DNA of 13,893 nt from NCBI GenBank assembly GCA_002691725.1, contig NZIT01000048.1, positions 1 through 13,893 of the forward strand, in the 5' to 3' direction. Origin of the DNA: SAR116 cluster bacterium (GTDB taxonomy: Bacteria > Pseudomonadota > Alphaproteobacteria > Puniceispirillales > UBA1172). The first letter of the stretch is position 1; each line of letters starts with the position of its first letter. Shown here piece after piece: positions 1 to 7,958 of this stretch. Below the pieces are notes generated by a model. It made no database searches. It was not told where the DNA came from and saw only the letters and a program-made list of their open reading frames with translations. The position numbers and the translations under genes were made by a program.

Positions 1-201
1 AGCCAGCGCATTATTGGCTATCGGCAAGAAAACATCTGTGAGAATATCACCACTGTTCGTGACGAGCGCATCGAAACGATTAGCGGTTATCGCTTGAATG
101 TTACGGTCGAAGGTAAAAAAATCACCGTCGATACCCCAACGCCTTATAATAGCGGTGATATGATCGTTCTGACGCGGAAAATCACATATAGCCTGCGCTA
201 A
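1..201 (+). CDS. C-terminal fragment of a small protein, possibly a glycine-zipper/YcfJ-like envelope protein
   Basis: Frame 1 is open from the first base to a TAA at 199-201 and gives the last 66 residues of a protein whose start lies off the window. The fragment contains one cysteine (residue 13) and a pattern of the kind GYRLNVTVEGKKI, then a D-T-P stretch, then an S-G-D turn and a final run of alternating polar and hydrophobic residues. This resembles the C-terminal beta-rich part of small envelope proteins with a glycine-zipper 2TM segment (YcfJ/17-kDa-antigen type), where a Gly-Tyr-x-Val strand is followed by a Pro-Gly-Asp turn. The diagnostic N-terminal glycine zipper and signal peptide are not in the window, so the family is a guess. 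That the stretch is coding is well supported by the open frame and by the hairpin after its stop. Confidence 0.6.
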   Translation, partial: SQRIIGYRQENICENITTVRDERIETISGYRLNVTVEGKKITVDTPTPYNSGDMIVLTRKITYSLR

Positions 202-229
202 TTATAAAAAATATCTGCTATAACTTAAA

Positions 230-255
230 CAGGCACTTGTTTTATCAAGTGCCTG
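230..255 (+). terminator. Hairpin after the first gene, probable terminator
   Basis: Perfect 10-bp inverted repeat: CAGGCACTTG at 230-239 and CAAGTGCCTG at 246-255, separated by a 6-nt T-rich loop. It begins 28 nt after the stop at 201. There is no immediate U-tract; a short T run occurs only at 270-274. It may be an inefficient intrinsic terminator or may also act as an attenuator-like structure before fabI. Confidence 0.5.
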
Positions 256-266
256 ATTGCTATTAT
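237..266 (+). promoter_or_regulatory. Possible fabI promoter overlapping the hairpin
   Basis: TTGTTT at 237-242 and TATTAT at 261-266 are separated by 18 bp. The -10 matches the sigma-70 consensus at 5 of 6 positions, the -35 at only 3 of 6. Transcription would start near 273, just before the tandem-repeat leader. This is a sequence match only. Confidence 0.3.
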
Positions 267-274
267 AGCTTTTT

Positions 275-316
275 AATATGTTGCAGGTAATATGTGGCAG
301 GCAATATTTGGCAGGA
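275..316 (+). repeat. Three imperfect 14-bp tandem repeats in the fabI leader
   Basis: Units at 275-288, 289-302 and 303-316 share the pattern AATATkTkGCAGGn. Each carries a GCAGG core, and the third copy provides the AGGA that acts as Shine-Dalgarno for the fabI start at 320. The first two units also contain ATG triplets at 278 (in frame with fabI) and 292 (out of frame). Confidence 0.75.
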
Positions 317-319
317 AGA

Positions 320-1144
320 ATGACTCAACTTAATGATATACTCAAAGGTAAGCGTGGCCTCATCATGGGTGTTGCGAATGAGCGCTCTATTGCTTGGGGA
401 ATAGCGGCAAAAGCTCATGCAGCTGGGGCGGAACTTGCCTTTACCTTTCAAGGTGAGGCATTGGAAAAGCGTGTACGCCCTCTCGCCGCAAGTATCAATT
501 CTGATTTTGTTCTGTCATGTGATGTCACAAATGATGCCGATTTAGATCGCCTATTTTCTGAAATTGAGGAAAAATGGGGGAAATTAGACTTTATTGTTCA
601 CGCTATTGCTTATTCCGATAAAGCGGAACTTAAAGGTGATTATTTTAATACCACACGCGATAATTTTAGCCGGACAATGGATATATCGGTTTACTCGCTC
701 ACTGCGATTACCCAACGCGCACAATCTGTCTTGAATGATGGCGGTTCTATTCTGACGCTGACTTATTATGGTGCTGAACGTGTCATGCCGCATTATAACG
801 TCATGGGGGTTGCCAAGGCCGCGTTAGAAGCCTCAGTCCGCTATTTAGCCGCCGATTTGGGGGAACGCAATATTCGGGTCAATAGCCTTTCGGCTGGCCC
901 TGTCAAAACACTTGCCGCCTCTGGCATTGGTGATTTTCGCTATATCCTGAAATGGAATGCCTATAACTCGCCACTTAAACGCAATGTCTCGCTTGACGAT
1001 ATTGGCGGCTCAGGCGTCTATTTGTTATCTGACCTGTCTAGCGGCGTCACTGGTGAGACGCATCACGTAGATTGCGGCTATCATGTTGTCGGGATGAAAG
1101 CGGTTGATGCGCCTGATATTTCTGTGGAAATGTCTGATGGCTGA
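320..1144 (+). CDS. fabI: Enoyl-[acyl-carrier-protein] reductase (NADH), FabI
   Basis: Cytoplasmic enzyme of type II fatty-acid synthesis that reduces trans-2-enoyl-ACP with NADH in the last step of each elongation cycle. The 274-residue product is a short-chain dehydrogenase of normal FabI length. It shows the FabI nucleotide-binding pattern [13 protein letters not shown] (residues 17-29) and the active-site Tyr149, Tyr159 and Lys166, in the Tyr-x6-Lys spacing that distinguishes FabI from other SDRs. The start at 320 is chosen because [17 protein letters not shown] matches the usual N terminus. An in-frame ATG at 278 would add 14 residues encoded by tandem repeats and lacks a Shine-Dalgarno. 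AGGA at 313-316 lies unusually close to the chosen ATG. Residue 97 is Ala where E. coli has Gly93. The gene overlaps aroC by 8 nt, so the two are probably cotranscribed and translationally coupled. Confidence 0.96.
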   Translation: MTQLNDILKGKRGLIMGVANERSIAWGIAAKAHAAGAELAFTFQGEALEKRVRPLAASINSDFVLSCDVTNDADLDRLFSEIEEKWGKLDFIVHAIAYSDKAELKGDYFNTTRDNFSRTMDISVYSLTAITQRAQSVLNDGGSILTLTYYGAERVMPHYNVMGVAKAALEASVRYLAADLGERNIRVNSLSAGPVKTLAASGIGDFRYILKWNAYNSPLKRNVSLDDIGGSGVYLLSDLSSGVTGETHHVDCGYHVVGMKAVDAPDISVEMSDG

Positions 1145-2234
1145 CAACAGTTTTGGAACGCTGTTCCGTTTTACCACTTTTGGCGAGAGTCATGGTTCTG
1201 CTATTGGCTGTATTGTTGATGGTATTCCGCCATTACTGGCGCTTGATGAAAGCCTTATTCAGCCCTTTTTAGACCGCCGCAAGCCCGGCACATCACGGTT
1301 TGTCACACAGCGCCGCGAAGCCGATAAAGTGCGAATTCTATCAGGCGTATTTGAAGGCAAGACAACCGGAACACCTGTTGCGTTGATGATCGAAAATACG
1401 GACCAGCGATCCAAAGATTACTCCGATATCGCCCAGCAATATCGCCCCGGCCATGCGGATTATACCTATGATGCGAAATACGGGATCAGAGATTATCGTG
1501 GTGGCGGTCGCTCATCGGCGCGTGAAACCGCTAGTCGTGTCGCCGCTGGTGCAATTGCCCATCAGCTACTGGCGCATACCTGTCCTGATATCAATATCCG
1601 TGGGGCGGTTGTTCAAATAGGTGAACATGCCGTTAACCGTGATAACTGGAATTGGGAAGAAACCCGAAATAATCCGTTTTTTAGCCCTGATCCAGCAATT
1701 AATCCTATATGGGAGAGCTTTCTTGATGAGACGCGCAAGCTAGGCTCATCCGCTGGTGCTGTGATAGAAATTGTTGCTGATGGTGTGCCGGCAGGTCTAG
1801 GCGGCCCGATCTACAATAAATTAGATGCGCAACTAGCCGCCGCTATAATGAGCATTAATGCCGTTAAAGGGGTTGAGATTGGTGATGGCTTTGCTGCCGC
1901 CGCTATCCCCGGCCACCTCGCTGGTGATGCGATGCGGGCGGATGCCAAGGGCAAGCCGATCTTTACCAGCAATCATGCTGGCGGAGTATTGGGGGGGATT
2001 TCCTCAGGTCAGCCATTGGTGGTTCGCTTTGTCGTTAAGCCAACAAGCTCAATCCTGACCCCCCGGCAAAGCATTGATAGTGATGGTAATGAGATTGAAG
2101 TGATGACCAAAGGCCGCCATGATCCATGTGTCGGTATCCGTGCGGTGCCTATTGGTGAGGCTATGATGGCGATTGTTCTGGCTGATATGCTGATGCAGCA
2201 GCACGCGCAATGCGGCTTGACCAAGCCAGAATAA
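1137..2234 (+). CDS. aroC: Chorismate synthase
   Basis: Converts 5-enolpyruvylshikimate-3-phosphate to chorismate, the last shared step toward aromatic amino acids, folates and quinones, using reduced FMN. The 365-residue protein is of standard length. It shows family signatures in order: GESHG with His19 (residues 16-20), the conserved segment around His106, [11 protein letters not shown] (121-131), and the C-terminal [18 protein letters not shown] (326-343). The start at 1137 is preferred over an upstream in-frame ATG at 1104 because [20 protein letters not shown] is the canonical N terminus and GGAAA at 1126-1130 gives a well-spaced ribosome site. That site lies within the end of fabI, and the ATG shares 8 nt with the fabI stop (ATGGCTGA), so ribosomes may pass directly from fabI to aroC. 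It converges with tlyA. Confidence 0.97.
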   Translation: MADNSFGTLFRFTTFGESHGSAIGCIVDGIPPLLALDESLIQPFLDRRKPGTSRFVTQRREADKVRILSGVFEGKTTGTPVALMIENTDQRSKDYSDIAQQYRPGHADYTYDAKYGIRDYRGGGRSSARETASRVAAGAIAHQLLAHTCPDINIRGAVVQIGEHAVNRDNWNWEETRNNPFFSPDPAINPIWESFLDETRKLGSSAGAVIEIVADGVPAGLGGPIYNKLDAQLAAAIMSINAVKGVEIGDGFAAAAIPGHLAGDAMRADAKGKPIFTSNHAGGVLGGISSGQPLVVRFVVKPTSSILTPRQSIDSDGNEIEVMTKGRHDPCVGIRAVPIGEAMMAIVLADMLMQQHAQCGLTKPE

Positions 2235-2264
2235 ATTATCCCCTAAGCGCTATTCGCTCATAAT
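2235..2264. terminator. Weak hairpin in the aroC/tlyA convergent gap
   Basis: The 31-bp gap between the two converging stops can fold: ATTAT (2235-2239) pairs with ATAAT (2260-2264), and AGCG (2246-2249) pairs with CGCT (2255-2258). The stems are short and there is no T-tract, so a bidirectional terminator is only a possibility. Confidence 0.25.
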
Positions 2265-2265
2265 G

Positions 2266-3060
2266 TCAGGGCTTTGTTGCCACGATAATAAACTCACGAT
2301 TACCCTCAGGGCCTTTGATAGGTGACGCAATGATGCCAATGACTTGCCATTGCATCAGGTTGGTGAGCCAAGCCGAAATCTCATCCTGAACGGCTTGATG
2401 CAGGGCAGGATCACGGACAACACCGCCCTTACCAACCTGCCCGCGGCCAACTTCAAACTGGGGTTTGATCAATGCCGCAAGCATACCGCCAGAACGGACG
2501 CGCTCCAGGCTGGCTGGCAACACTTTGGTCAATGAGATAAAGGACGCATCACAGACTACCATGTCAACAGGCTCAGGAATATGCTCATCAGTCAGATAGC
2601 GGGCGTTGGTGCGTTCCAGAACAACCACCCGATCATCATTGCGGAGCGACCAATCCAGCTGACCATGGCCAACATCAACCGCATAGACTTTAGCCGCCCC
2701 TCGGCGAAGCAAAACATCAGTGAAGCCGCCCGTGCTGGCACCAACGTCAATGGCAATGACGCCGCCAGGGTCACATTGCGAAAAATGATCTAGCGCGCCC
2801 GCCAGTTTAACGCCGCCGCGTGACACATAAGGATGATCTTTGCCTTTGAGCCTGAGCATTATCGCTTTATCAATGCGATGCCCGGCTTTGGTGAGTTTTT
2901 GCTCATCAGCAAAGACCAGCCCAGCCATGATCAGCGCTTGCGCCTTCTCCCGGCTGTCGGCCAGGCCTTGCTCAACCATAAGAAGATCAAGTCGCTGCTT
3001 GTTTGACTTAGGCTGATCTATTTTTGATTTGTCGGATTTGGATTTATCAGGTTTAGGCAT
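2266..3060 (-). CDS. tlyA: TlyA-family rRNA 2'-O-methyltransferase (S4 plus FtsJ-like domain)
   Basis: Probable SAM-dependent RNA methyltransferase. Characterised mycobacterial TlyA 2'-O-methylates cytidines in 16S and 23S rRNA; members elsewhere are often annotated as hemolysin A, a function I do not infer here. The 264-residue protein has an S4 RNA-binding domain (about 22-82), then a Rossmann methyltransferase with SAM motif DVGASTGGF (105-113). A K-D-K-E catalytic set is visible: Lys85 (RGGVKL), Asp171 (CDASFIS), Lys199 (IKPQFE) and Glu256 (GNREF). The first 21 residues are a Lys/Ser/Asp-rich low-complexity tail. The start at 3060 is chosen because it gives a normal N terminus and overlaps the dxs stop by 8 nt (ATGCCTAA). 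A longer reading from 3177 would be dxs sequence read in another frame. Last gene of the XRE-xseB-ispA-dxs-tlyA block. Confidence 0.93.
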   Translation of the reverse strand: MPKPDKSKSDKSKIDQPKSNKQRLDLLMVEQGLADSREKAQALIMAGLVFADEQKLTKAGHRIDKAIMLRLKGKDHPYVSRGGVKLAGALDHFSQCDPGGVIAIDVGASTGGFTDVLLRRGAAKVYAVDVGHGQLDWSLRNDDRVVVLERTNARYLTDEHIPEPVDMVVCDASFISLTKVLPASLERVRSGGMLAALIKPQFEVGRGQVGKGGVVRDPALHQAVQDEISAWLTNLMQWQVIGIIASPIKGPEGNREFIIVATKP

Positions 3061-4972
3061 TGTTCTGAATGGCAGCAACAACCGATGCATCATCCAGAAA
3101 TGGCAGGATAGTCGCCAGTATTCCATCAGTATCCAGACCAGCTTCAGCCAGTTGCGCCGCTTGTGAATTATGATCAATCAACTGGTCTGGCAAGGTCATG
3201 ATGCGGCATTTAAGCCCTTGATCAAGATGCCCATGATTAGCCAGAAAGGCAAATACTTGCGCGCCAAAACCGCCGACGCTACCTTCTTCCAGGGTTATTA
3301 AAACCTCATGCTCTTTAGCCAGATTTGAGATCAAATCATAATCCAGCGGCTTGACGAACCGCGCATCAGCGACGGTGATCGGCATACCTTGCGCTTTCAG
3401 CCTGGCGGCCACGGTCAGGCAATCGGCTAATCGCGTGCCAATAGATAAAAGCGCGATTTTATTGCCCTCACACATAATCCGGCCTTTGCCAATAGCCAGC
3501 GGCGGTACATTCTCAGGGATAGGAACCCCTGTCCCCTCACCGCGCGGATAGCGAAACGATATCGGCCCATCATCATAGGCAGCGGCGGTCGCCACCATAC
3601 TAGCCAGTTCGGCTTCGTCTGCAGGTGCCATCACGGTCATATTAGGCAATGACGCCATAAATGCCATATCATAGGCACCAACATGCGTCGCCCCATCAGC
3701 ACCAACCAGCCCAGCACGATCAATAGCAAAGCGCACAGGCAGATTTTGCAGTGCCACATCATGCACCACCTGATCATAGCCGCGTTGCAAAAATGTCGAA
3801 TAAATTGCCGTAAATGGCTTCATCCCCTCAGTCGCAAGTCCAGCGGCAAAGGTCACGGCATGTTGCTCAGCAATACCGACATCGAAACTTCTGCTGGGGA
3901 AGCGCTGGGCAAACCGATCAAGCCCTGTTCCTGACGGCATAGCGGCGGTAATCGCCATGATGTCATTATCTTTTTCTGCCTGATTGATCAGCTGATCAGC
4001 AAAGACAGCAGTATAACTTGGTGGCGAGTTGCGTTTGGCTTTCTGGCTTTCCTCACCGACAACATCAAATCGAGCAACCGCGTGGTATTTCTCACCACTT
4101 TCCTTACCAAACGGATGACCATGGCCTTTTTCAGTCCGCACATGGAGTAGCACCGGCCCATCATACGCGCCTTCTCTGAGATTGCTTAATATCGGCAATA
4201 ATTGATCAAGGTCATGACCATCAACAGGGCCTAAATAATAAAACCCTAATTGCGAAAATAAGGTGCTTGTGCCAACCAGACCACGCGCCATTTCTTCGGC
4301 TCGCTTGGCTGTACTTTGGACTTCTTCAGGGAACCGCTTAGCCACTTTTTTCGCCAGATGACGGATAGACATAAAGCGCCGCGATGATATCAATTGACTT
4401 AAATATGAACTCATCGCACCAACAGCAGGGGCAATCGACATATCATTATCATTAAGGATCACAATCATCCGCGACTTCAAATCACCTGCATTATTCATGG
4501 CCTCATAAGCCATGCCGGCGCTCATCGCGCCATCACCGATCACGGAAATAATGTGGTTATGTTCATTTTTATAGTCACGCGCCACCGCCATTCCCAAACC
4601 AGCGGAAATTGAGGTTGAGGAATGTGCCGCCCCAAACGGGTCATAAACCGACTCATCACGCTTGGTAAATCCGGATAGCCCCCCCGGTTGACGCAATGTC
4701 CGAATACGGTCACGGCGAGCTGTCAAAATCTTATGCGGATAGGCCTGATGCCCAACATCCCAGATCAGCTTATCTTTAGGGGTATCAAAAATATAATGAA
4801 GCGCGACAGTTAACTCGATAACACCAAGACCAGCACCTAAATGCCCACCTGTTCGTGAGACGGCTGATATTGTCTCATCCCGAAGCTCATTTGCCAGTTG
4901 TTTCAATTCACCCCGTGAAAGGGCTTTCATATCAGCAGGCACATGGATTTTATCTAGTAATGGCGTGTCCAT
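3053..4972 (-). CDS. dxs: 1-deoxy-D-xylulose-5-phosphate synthase
   Basis: Thiamine-diphosphate enzyme that condenses pyruvate with glyceraldehyde 3-phosphate to form DXP, the entry step of the non-mevalonate isoprenoid pathway, also feeding thiamine and pyridoxal synthesis. The 639 residues are the usual length. Visible landmarks are GGHLGAGLG with His44, [11 protein letters not shown] (71-81), His117 in the FGAAHSSTS segment, the ThDP/Mg motif beginning GDGAMSAG (146-153) and continuing to NDNDMSIA, and the later IAEQHA motif carrying the likely catalytic glutamate. The transketolase-like pyrimidine domain and C-terminal domain follow. It lies 72 nt after ispA, whose product uses C5 units from this pathway, so context and function agree. 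The 72-nt gap is AT-rich and could hold a secondary promoter, but none is convincing. The stop overlaps the tlyA start. Confidence 0.98.
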   Translation of the reverse strand: MDTPLLDKIHVPADMKALSRGELKQLANELRDETISAVSRTGGHLGAGLGVIELTVALHYIFDTPKDKLIWDVGHQAYPHKILTARRDRIRTLRQPGGLSGFTKRDESVYDPFGAAHSSTSISAGLGMAVARDYKNEHNHIISVIGDGAMSAGMAYEAMNNAGDLKSRMIVILNDNDMSIAPAVGAMSSYLSQLISSRRFMSIRHLAKKVAKRFPEEVQSTAKRAEEMARGLVGTSTLFSQLGFYYLGPVDGHDLDQLLPILSNLREGAYDGPVLLHVRTEKGHGHPFGKESGEKYHAVARFDVVGEESQKAKRNSPPSYTAVFADQLINQAEKDNDIMAITAAMPSGTGLDRFAQRFPSRSFDVGIAEQHAVTFAAGLATEGMKPFTAIYSTFLQRGYDQVVHDVALQNLPVRFAIDRAGLVGADGATHVGAYDMAFMASLPNMTVMAPADEAELASMVATAAAYDDGPISFRYPRGEGTGVPIPENVPPLAIGKGRIMCEGNKIALLSIGTRLADCLTVAARLKAQGMPITVADARFVKPLDYDLISNLAKEHEVLITLEEGSVGGFGAQVFAFLANHGHLDQGLKCRIMTLPDQLIDHNSQAAQLAEAGLDTDGILATILPFLDDASVVAAIQNNA

Positions 4973-5044
4973 ATTTAATTATATTCTCATTCTAAACCTG
5001 ATGATATCTTATATATTCAATTAGTGGGGCGAAACAAACAGAAA

Positions 5045-6043
5045 TCAAGCGTTTCGGGTGATAATATATTGCGCCATGCTATCAAGATCAGCCTGCCATG
5101 AAGGGCTTTTAGCGCTAATCTGGGCGAGAGCTTGTCTTGCCTTATCGACTTGATTTTTCGCTTCCAGCCTTGCGCCATCAATACCTAGATGAGCAACAAG
5201 GGTGGATTTTCCGCGCCAATCATCTTGACCAAGCGGCTTGCCAACTATGCTCTCATCACCTTCCGCGTCAAGCAGATCATCAGCAATTTGAAAGGCTTGG
5301 CCTATGGCTTTGCCGTAATGTTCCAGATGTATCATGACATCCGCCCCTGCTCCTGCCCCTGCCCCTGCTTCTGCTCCGGCATATTGCCCACCAGCACGCA
5401 CAGAGCTTGTTATCAAAGCCCCTGTTTTCATCGCTTGCATGACTGCTGTTTCTTGACGGTCAAGCACCCGATTTTCCGCCTCCAGATCAAACATCTGCCC
5501 GCCCGCCATGCCAGCATCGCCTGCCGCCTCAGCCAGATTGAGAACCAGTGCCGCCCTTATGCCAGGGTCAGGATGCGTTGATGGTGCCGCTAATAGTTGA
5601 AAAGCCAGACTTTGTAAGGCATCACCAGCAAGGATAGCTGTCGCTTCATCAAACGCCAAATGACATGCCGGACGACCGCGACGGGTGGCGGCATCATCCA
5701 TCGCTGGCAGATCATCATGGATCAATGAATAGGCATGTAAACATTCAAACGCCGCCGCAACCTGCCATAGACCTGCCTGATCATTAGCGTCCAAAATATT
5801 GGCTTCTGAAATATTGGCATTTGGTTTTATATCTTCATTTTCCAGCAACATAGCGGCGGTTGCCACGACTAGAAAGGCACGCACGCGCTTGCCGCCATTG
5901 AGCGAGGAATAGGCCATAGCATCGACCAGCCGAGGCGCCGCGCCCTTAGCCTTTTCGGCATCAAAAAGTCGTGATAATGTGATATCCGTGCGTTGGGCAA
6001 CATTCTGCATTTGCCCAGACAAGTTGGTTTTATCCGGGCTCAT
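5045..6043 (-). CDS. ispA: Geranyl/farnesyl diphosphate synthase
   Basis: Trans-prenyltransferase that adds IPP to DMAPP and GPP to make C10/C15 diphosphates for quinones, undecaprenyl phosphate and related lipids. Key motifs are GGKRVR (50-55), the first aspartate-rich motif DDLPAMD (110-116), LAGDAL (138-143), the KTGALI segment (206-211) and the second aspartate-rich motif DDLLD (255-259). At 332 residues it is about 30 longer than E. coli IspA. Extra sequence lies at about 70-90 (an Asn/Glu/Asp-rich loop) and at 223-234, an Ala/Gly-rich stretch encoded by six imperfect hexamers. Both insertions fall outside the catalytic motifs. An AAAGGGG-type ribosome site precedes the start with about 9 nt spacing. 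It sits 31 nt after xseB, the common alphaproteobacterial xseB-ispA-dxs order. Exact chain length made cannot be read from sequence. Confidence 0.95.
   Translation of the reverse strand: MSPDKTNLSGQMQNVAQRTDITLSRLFDAEKAKGAAPRLVDAMAYSSLNGGKRVRAFLVVATAAMLLENEDIKPNANISEANILDANDQAGLWQVAAAFECLHAYSLIHDDLPAMDDAATRRGRPACHLAFDEATAILAGDALQSLAFQLLAAPSTHPDPGIRAALVLNLAEAAGDAGMAGGQMFDLEAENRVLDRQETAVMQAMKTGALITSSVRAGGQYAGAEAGAGAGAGADVMIHLEHYGKAIGQAFQIADDLLDAEGDESIVGKPLGQDDWRGKSTLVAHLGIDGARLEAKNQVDKARQALAQISAKSPSWQADLDSMAQYIITRNA
5343..5378 (-). repeat. Imperfect hexamer tandem repeat inside ispA
   Basis: Six consecutive 6-bp units on the + strand (gcccct, gctcct, gcccct, gcccct, gcttct, gctccg) encode a Gly-Ala/Ala-Glu run at IspA residues 223-234. 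Gain or loss of a unit would keep the reading frame. Confidence 0.8.
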
Positions 6044-6074
6044 CGTGATTTGCCCCTTTCAGCAAATATCACGT

Positions 6075-6329
6075 TTATTGATCCTGATCAAACGGCACCG
6101 TACCTTCGGCATCGGCACTTGATTTCTGAGCGCGGATCGCTTCAACGCGCATCTTTGCCTCATCAAGCCGCTTCTGGCAATGTCGCTTTAGCTCTGTTCC
6201 CCGTTCATAAGCGGCAACCGCATCATCTAGCGACACATCGCCTCTTTCGAGTTTTTCAACAATGGTTTCCAGCTCTTTTAGCGCCGCCTCAAAGCTCATC
6301 TCATCCACAGCATGTTTAGTATCCGGCAT
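6075..6329 (-). CDS. xseB: Exodeoxyribonuclease VII small subunit
   Basis: Small subunit of exonuclease VII, which with several copies per XseA degrades single-stranded DNA to oligonucleotides. The 84-residue protein has the typical length and the conserved helical pattern: MSFEAALKELETIVEKLERG (residues 11-30) with DVSLDDAVAAYERG after it, followed by a second charged helix. A strong ribosome site (AGGAAGGA) stands a few bases upstream of the ATG. The gene is followed by ispA after 31 nt and preceded by the XRE regulator with 37 nt between. xseA is not in this window, which is common for this family. Pairing with isoprenoid genes is a conserved gene order of unclear functional meaning. Confidence 0.95.
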   Translation of the reverse strand: MPDTKHAVDEMSFEAALKELETIVEKLERGDVSLDDAVAAYERGTELKRHCQKRLDEAKMRVEAIRAQKSSADAEGTVPFDQDQ

Positions 6330-6366
6330 TTTGTCATCCTTCCTGCCCGCTATTTTTGTAATCTTG

Positions 6367-6873
6367 TTATTTTGTTACTGTTTGGGCAATAACTTTTACA
6401 ATCTCAGCAATACGTTTGCGTGTATGGGCGTCCTCAACTGAATAATATGTCCGAACTAATTCCAGAGTTTCCCGCCGCGCCATAGGGTCTTTATTCTGAC
6501 CATTCGTTTCTATTTTGGTATCAGAAAAGGCAATTTGTCGAGGCGAGTTTGATTTTGTGGAACTCGACATATCCTCAAAGAAATAGCTGATATCAACATC
6601 TAAAAGCTGGCTGATATCCCATAGCCGTGAGGCGCTAACCCGATTTGATCCGCGTTCATATTTCTGCACCTGCTGAAACGTAATGCTTAACCCATGAGCA
6701 AGTTGTTCCTGGCTATACCCAAGCAATGTGCGCCGCAATCGAATGCGTTTTCCAACATGAACATCAACCGCGTTATTATTGGTAACGCCGTAATTTGCAT
6801 CAGCACCCTTGATTGATTTACCATTTATCGCATTGTCTTTACTACCCTTTTTAACTACCATTTTAACATCCAT
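6367..6873 (-). CDS. XRE-family transcriptional regulator (PraR/PhrR-like)
   Basis: Predicted DNA-binding regulator of 168 residues. Residues 1-36 are a variable, Lys/Asn-rich head. Residues 37-100 form a Cro/C1-type helix-turn-helix that begins DVHVGKRIRLRRTLLG and includes ITFQQVQKYERG (64-75). A linker of about 40 polar residues is followed by a C-terminal segment (ETLELVRTYY...RKRIAEIVK) typical of the alphaproteobacterial proteins of the PraR type. The start is uncertain: ATG at 6873 has only a weak ribosome site and a second ATG at 6861 is possible. It heads the block with xseB, ispA, dxs and tlyA. The promoter just upstream has a palindrome between -35 and -10, suggesting the protein represses its own operon; this is inference. 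Regulatory targets cannot be read from the sequence. Confidence 0.88.
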   Translation of the reverse strand: MDVKMVVKKGSKDNAINGKSIKGADANYGVTNNNAVDVHVGKRIRLRRTLLGYSQEQLAHGLSITFQQVQKYERGSNRVSASRLWDISQLLDVDISYFFEDMSSSTKSNSPRQIAFSDTKIETNGQNKDPMARRETLELVRTYYSVEDAHTRKRIAEIVKVIAQTVTK

Positions 6874-6915
6874 TTCATCTACTGTAATGCTGTTTTGCCT
6901 TGGTTATATGCGCGT

Positions 6916-6944
6916 ATTATCGCTTGCAAGCCGATAAAACTCAA
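6916..6944 (-). promoter_or_regulatory. Sigma-70-like promoter of the XRE-xseB-ispA-dxs-tlyA operon
   Basis: On the - strand, TTGAGT (6944-6939) and GATAAT (6921-6916) are separated by exactly 17 bp, with 4/6 and 5/6 matches to consensus. The start site would fall near 6909, giving a leader of about 35 nt before the regulator's ATG at 6873. Confidence 0.6.
6922..6931. promoter_or_regulatory. Palindrome in the promoter spacer, candidate operator
   Basis: GCTTGCAAGC is a perfect 10-bp palindrome directly abutting the -10 hexamer. Flanks extend it imperfectly (TATCG on one side, CGATA on the other, offset by one base). Its place between -35 and -10 and next to an XRE gene suits a repressor site. 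Confidence 0.4.
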
Positions 6945-6995
6945 TCCTCATAACATGCCATAGCCTTTGGATAAATAGGCAATTGTGATAAAGAA

Positions 6996-7943
6996 TTAAG
7001 CCTTTGTCATATCATCAAGCGCTTGCAGTAATGACGCCAAAATGCCCGGCTCAAAAGCCGAATGGCCAGCATCATCAATCATCGTCATCTTCGCTGATGG
7101 CCATTTTGAGGCGAGAGCATTGGCAGAAAATGGTGGGCAAATCACATCATGCCGACCTTGGATAATATAGGCTCTTTTTCCTTTAAGACGGTCAATATGT
7201 GTCAAAATATAATCTGGCGGCAGGAAACAGTCATTAACGAAATAATAGGCTTCCATGCGCGCCAGGCTTAATGCCATGCGGCCGCCACCATTGCGCATTT
7301 CTGCCTTTAATGTCGCACAGGAGTTCTCATAAGCTGACCATTGTTCGGCAGCGGTCAAGGCGATGCTTTGATCCCGATCAGACAACCGTCGCCAATACGC
7401 CCCCAACAAATCATGGCGCTCATCTTCGGGGATAAACTGGCTAAATCTTTCCCAAGCCTCAGGATAGAAGCGCCGCATATCATATAAGAACCAATTAATT
7501 TCTGGCCGTGTTCCGAGGAAAACACCACGCAAGACAAAGCCACGGCAGCGGTCAGGATGACGGATACCATAGACCAGTGATAACGTTGCCCCCCATGAGC
7601 CCCCAAAAACTATCCAGTTATCAATGCCCAGATGCGTTCTGATCTGTTCAATATCAGCAACCAAATGGTCGGTCGAATTATGTTCCGTTGAGGCAAAAGG
7701 CCGAGACTGCCCACAGCCACGCTGATCAAATAAAATCGCGTGATAACGGTCAGGATTGAACATCCGCCTATGCATGGCAGAAATACCCGAACCAGGCCCA
7801 CCATGCAGGAATATCACAGGGATACCATCAGGATTGCCACATTCTTCGACATAAAGAACATGGCCGTCACCAGTATCGAGACGATGCCGGGCAAAAGGCG
7901 TTACAGGGGGATATAGGCGGTCAAGCTGATCTAATGAACGCAT
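6996..7943 (-). CDS. pip: Proline iminopeptidase (alpha/beta hydrolase, S33 family)
   Basis: Cytoplasmic peptidase expected to release N-terminal proline from peptides. The 315-residue product matches the family length. It shows the oxyanion segment HGGPGSG (47-53), DQRGCGQS (73-80), the nucleophile elbow GGSWG with Ser116, and the triad partners Asp266 (GRHDVICPP) and His294 (DAGHSAFEP). The usual Asn-Thr-Thr-Trp segment near residue 90 reads NSTD here, a modest departure. The gene starts only 15 nt after the rpoH stop, with a poor ribosome site, so it is probably cotranscribed with rpoH and may respond to heat stress through it. A 122-bp gap with its own promoter separates it from the XRE gene downstream. 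Related S33 hydrolases can act on other amides, but the full signature set favours Pip. Confidence 0.95.
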   Translation of the reverse strand: MRSLDQLDRLYPPVTPFARHRLDTGDGHVLYVEECGNPDGIPVIFLHGGPGSGISAMHRRMFNPDRYHAILFDQRGCGQSRPFASTEHNSTDHLVADIEQIRTHLGIDNWIVFGGSWGATLSLVYGIRHPDRCRGFVLRGVFLGTRPEINWFLYDMRRFYPEAWERFSQFIPEDERHDLLGAYWRRLSDRDQSIALTAAEQWSAYENSCATLKAEMRNGGGRMALSLARMEAYYFVNDCFLPPDYILTHIDRLKGKRAYIIQGRHDVICPPFSANALASKWPSAKMTMIDDAGHSAFEPGILASLLQALDDMTKA

Positions 7944-7958
7944 GAGCGACCCATTCTT

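Noticed and set aside
1104..1136. N-terminal extension of aroC from an upstream in-frame ATG
   Set aside because: It would lie inside fabI, and the canonical chorismate synthase N terminus begins at 1137 with a proper ribosome site.
2266..3060. Hemolysin activity for the TlyA protein
   Set aside because: The visible S4 plus methyltransferase architecture with a K-D-K-E set supports RNA methylation; nothing in the sequence suggests a pore-forming toxin.
3061..3177. Longer tlyA reading from 3177
   Set aside because: The extra 39 residues are the end of dxs read in another frame, and the S4 family N terminus starts at 3060.
5189..5581. 130-codon + strand open frame opposite ispA
   Set aside because: It is entirely antisense to a gene with full catalytic motifs, and its product is Cys/His/Pro-rich with no recognisable pattern.
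6963..6980. Possible terminator after pip (GCCT and AGGC pairing)
   Set aside because: The stem is only 4 bp with a 10-nt loop and no T-tract.
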